Notes under the pieces: generated by a model | Databases searched by the model: none | Told to the model about the DNA's origin: nothing | What the model saw: only the letters and a program-made list of their open reading frames with translations | Program-made: the position numbers and the translations under genes | From: Magicicada septendecula | Taxonomy: Eukaryota > Arthropoda > Insecta > Hemiptera > Cicadidae | Length of the DNA: 64,000 nt | Reading direction: 5' to 3' | Assembly (NCBI GenBank): GCA_034769895.1 | Contig: CM068372.1 | Span: 371,771,258 to 371,835,257 of the forward strand | Shown here: one piece after another, positions 61,736-64,000 of the stretch | Layout: each line of letters opens with the position of its first letter | Numbering within the stretch: position 1 is the first letter of the stretch

Positions 61736-62371
61736 TTAGTTTTTTTTGTACGGGCGAAGGTAGAGTTCAGAAGCCTTTTTACCACCTTTGCCGGTCCGGC
61801 TTCGATGATGTCCTGTCCCCGTCGTCCTCCTCCTCCTCCTGATTATCGTGCGTCGAACCGACTTGCGTCGGCCAGTGCGACGACGACGTTTACGCACACC
61901 ACCTCCGCAGAATAGTCCGCTGCCTAACGCTGATTTCGCTTTCATTGTTGCCGGTACAGCCGCCGCGTACGCTCTTTCGCTGATGCCTGAATTCAAAGCT
62001 TTCACTCGATCCCACGCCTTGTCGGCTAGCACACGATCCACTACGCGTCTTCGTTCTTTGTCCTTGTACTTGGCGTAAGCGATATCGTGTTCCCGACAGG
62101 CGCTGTCCAACTCGTTGATTCCTCGATCACCACGTGCCAATCTCTCCTCTAGTTTCGTTCCGGGTCCACAGAACCTGTAGCCGGGCAGATGTAGTTCCAC
62201 CGGTAATACGTCCACCGCTCGATTGATCAATGTAGGTACTGACTTTGCGACGAATGATACCGCGCTTTTAACTATTTTTCCGATGAGACCACGCCCCCTT
62301 TTTTTATCAGCGCGACTATGAAGTTCATACATGAGTACTGTTTCGACTACTGCCGATAAAGGGATCTCCAA
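61736..62371 (-). pseudogene. Phospholipase A2-like capsid-associated protein
   Basis: 211 open codons. After a basic N-terminal part comes LHLPGYRFCGPGTKLEERL, then RGINELDSACREHDIAYAKY: the Ca-binding YxxCGPG loop and the catalytic HD pair (CREHDIAY) of parvovirus VP1-type phospholipase A2. The C-terminal third is a very Arg-rich tail (RKRRRRTGRRKSVRR). In parvoviruses this enzyme breaches the endosome on entry; here it would be a virion protein. It appears open throughout, unlike several neighbours, but belongs to a broken element. Confidence 0.88.
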
Positions 62372-63252
62372 TCGTGCTCGTCCTTGAATTTGTCCAGATC
62401 ACTAATCAAGTCGTTCGTCTCCGCCTTGCTCGTAAGTAGTAACTCTGCCTCTTCGGCACCAAGTGATGTACGCGCTGCGTGCGTATGCAATTTATAGATA
62501 TACGATACCACTTTCTCCCAACGGTGTTGGAACACTTTTGCGAGTTTGTATATTTCGCTCTTCGCGTACCGCTTCGTGTCCTCCAATTGACGCGCGTTCA
62601 CAGCGTCCATGGCTCGTGCGCCGCCGTCGCTGGCGTTCAGAATAGTCTTTCCTTGCGCGTTGAAATAAGCGTCGTTTACCGCTGTTATCGTGTGCTGGTT
62701 CAGAAATTCCAAGTTCACCTCGTCCTTGTTGTTGACAGGTGGCGCTAACTGTGTTATCCGCACGTTGGCGACCATTAGGTTAGAGTTTGTATCCTTCGGA
62801 ATGATCTTCGCGTCCACTTATACTTTGGTCGCAGCGTCTCTCGCGCGAATCGGATCCCTCAGAGACTATGCGATGGTCCCGCGCGTCGATGACGGCGCTG
62901 TTCTTCTTGTTCGTTACCGTCGTGAAACGCAAGCCCGTGTAGTCTACGTACTGCTTGTTGACAGCGTCCGTGAGATCGACGGGAGCGCCGACGTTGACGA
63001 GCTTACGACCTTTCATGTCTATTCTCGCGGAACCTTTCGTCGAATCGTCGACCAGACAGTGGTCTCGTACGAACCCCAGTGGAACGGCATCATTAGCATC
63101 ATGCGGCTCGCCCACGTTGTGTATTTTTTTCCCGCTACGTCGAAGTGTCCGTCCTCGGTCATCGCGATACCGATATCGTCCCGCAGACTGCGTCGCGTCT
63201 CTCTTCGCACACTGACGGTGCTTTGGTATCTGCCGAACTTGTCAACGCTCAT
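62347..63252 (-). pseudogene. Fiber/spike-like repeat protein region
   Basis: Repeats of a 30-40-residue motif are visible: IDMKGRKLVNVGAPVDLTDA followed by VNKQYVDY, and NAQGKTILNASDGGARAMDA followed by VNARQLED, plus a diverged DARDHRIVSEGSD unit. The G/K-LxNVxxPxxxxDAVNKxYVD pattern is shared by phage tail-fiber and viral receptor-binding shafts. The C-terminal end is helical (KAETNDLISDLDKFKDEHDW). Likely the vertex fiber of the element. Broken. Confidence 0.6.
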
Positions 63253-63290
63253 CTCGCGAATGAAGCGCGTCGACTGTTGTGGACGATATT

Positions 63291-63931
63291 TTATACGATG
63301 ATGTTGGCTTCACGTAGCTCTTCCACTATGGAAACGATTTCGTTCGTGTGTCCACCGTTTCTGGCGTGTTGTGACGCTATCAACAGTCGCAATCTATCCA
63401 CCAGTTCGTTCGGATCGTCCCAGTACACGTAATCGATTTTGTCTTTTTTTCTCGACACCAACATATACGTTCTGTCGGTAATATTATGTCCGTGTCCCGA
63501 ACGTTTCGGCGGGAACAACCATGATATTATCTGTTTATACTTTAACCTCTGGTTTTGTTAACCTGCGCGTTCACTAAATAATGATGCTTGTGCGCGTTGG
63601 TAGCACGTAGTATATCTTTGTACGCCTTTAGATCCATCTCGTTGTAAACGTTCTCTTTAGGGTGCTTCATGAACATGAGTTCGTATGGAGCTGGTGTACC
63701 TTTGTATCGTTTACCGTTGATAAAAATTGAATCGTCTGTTTCGATTTCCAACGGTGAATCACCGGTCATCCATTTTCCGCTTTCGTGTCTTACGCCGTAC
63801 GTATAATCCATCAAACGATCTCGTTCAGCCGACACGATCATACGCATGTACTTATTCGCTAACGATTCACTGTCGTATTTGTCCTGAAAATATCTACGCG
63901 CTCCTCGCCTTCCTTCCGGTGTGTCTAACAT
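63291..63931 (-). pseudogene. DUF8207-like element protein region
   Basis: Contains DSIFINGKRYKGTPAPYELM, MDLKAYKDILRATNAHKHHY and, towards the 3' end, YVYWDDPNELVDRLRLLIAS and EIVSIVEELREA. The KRYKGTPxxYELxF and YWDDPNELVDRLRLL blocks recur in an arthropod element family I believe is annotated DUF8207. Function unknown; regularly the first gene before the capsid cluster. The start may lie past the window end. Broken. Confidence 0.6.
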
Positions 63932-64000
63932 TTTTTCGATGTTGAGACTAGGATCGCCCTCGTCGTCGCCATCGTCCGAGTTTCACCTATCACAGAAGTT

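Larger units (their letters stand above)
57450..64000 (-). mobile_element. Polinton/adintovirus-like capsid-bearing element (partial, broken)
   Basis: Higher-GC block in which every supported ORF is on the minus strand: morphogenesis genes (protease, major and minor capsid, PLA2, fiber-like), a DUF8207-like protein and an IAP-like BIR plus RING cassette. This gene set defines the PRD1-adenovirus-type virus-like elements of arthropod genomes. No DNA polymerase, integrase or packaging ATPase is in view; they may lie past the window end. Terminal repeats were not identified. Roughly six to eight breaks in 6.5 kb make it a fossil, though the long open stretches suggest modest age. Confidence 0.8.

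Noticed and set aside
57450-64000. Polymerase, integrase or packaging ATPase of the element
   Set aside because: Searched for by motif on both strands and not found in the window; not claimed.

Overview
The window looks like eukaryotic, almost certainly insect or other arthropod, nuclear DNA. Most of it is AT-rich and intron- or intergenic-like, with long GT, GA and GAA microsatellites, tRNA-derived and other SINEs, LINE 3' ends, hAT, mariner and PIF/Harbinger DNA transposons, TCAGT-type initiators beside TATA boxes, and a virus-like element of the Polinton/adintovirus type. No bacterial-style operon, rRNA or functional tRNA gene was seen. I cannot name the species. 

Layout. 1-5 kb: an LTR-like repeat and a LINE reverse-transcriptase scrap interrupted by a hAT element with a perfect 8-bp target duplication. 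5-12 kb: LINE 3' ends, two copies of a hAT-like MITE, and a CpG-rich tract ending in a splice-donor-like sequence (possible untranslated first exon of a host gene). 8-22 kb: a dense cluster of one 0.75-0.8 kb repeat (called R here), including a near-identical 2,052-bp tandem duplication. 22-26 kb: LINE pieces in both orientations and two large microsatellites. 26-32 kb: a SINE with 13-bp target duplications, a short candidate host coding exon (28070-28139), two more hAT elements, an inverted pair of mariner pieces, and a second LTR-like repeat. 32-44 kb: two near-identical inverted R copies about 9 kb apart, a fold-back MITE, and long AT-rich stretches with little recognisable. 

44.7-49.7 kb: a tRNA-derived SINE split by a 3,705-bp PIF/Harbinger element with TTA target duplications. 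It has both element genes (DDE transposase on +, MADF-domain protein on -), whose introns contain each other's exons. Both genes carry disabling changes. A third LTR-like repeat and a 34-bp-arm palindrome follow. 50-54 kb: 39-bp and 53-bp minisatellites, a LINE reverse-transcriptase fragment, and a second Harbinger scrap with a LINE tail inserted in it. 54-57.4 kb: GC-rich and tandemly repeated DNA. 

57.4-64 kb: a block of visibly higher GC with all genes on the minus strand and the layout of a capsid-bearing Polinton/adintovirus-like element. In transcription order these are a DUF8207-like protein, a fiber-like repeat protein, a phospholipase-A2 capsid-associated protein, an adenain-type protease, a penton-like minor capsid protein, a double-jelly-roll major capsid protein, an IAP-like BIR plus RING cassette, and an unrecognised ORF. 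Its far end lies beyond the window. It is a broken fossil with roughly six to eight breaks, but long open segments remain, so it is probably fairly young. Nothing in the window forms a complete intact host gene.
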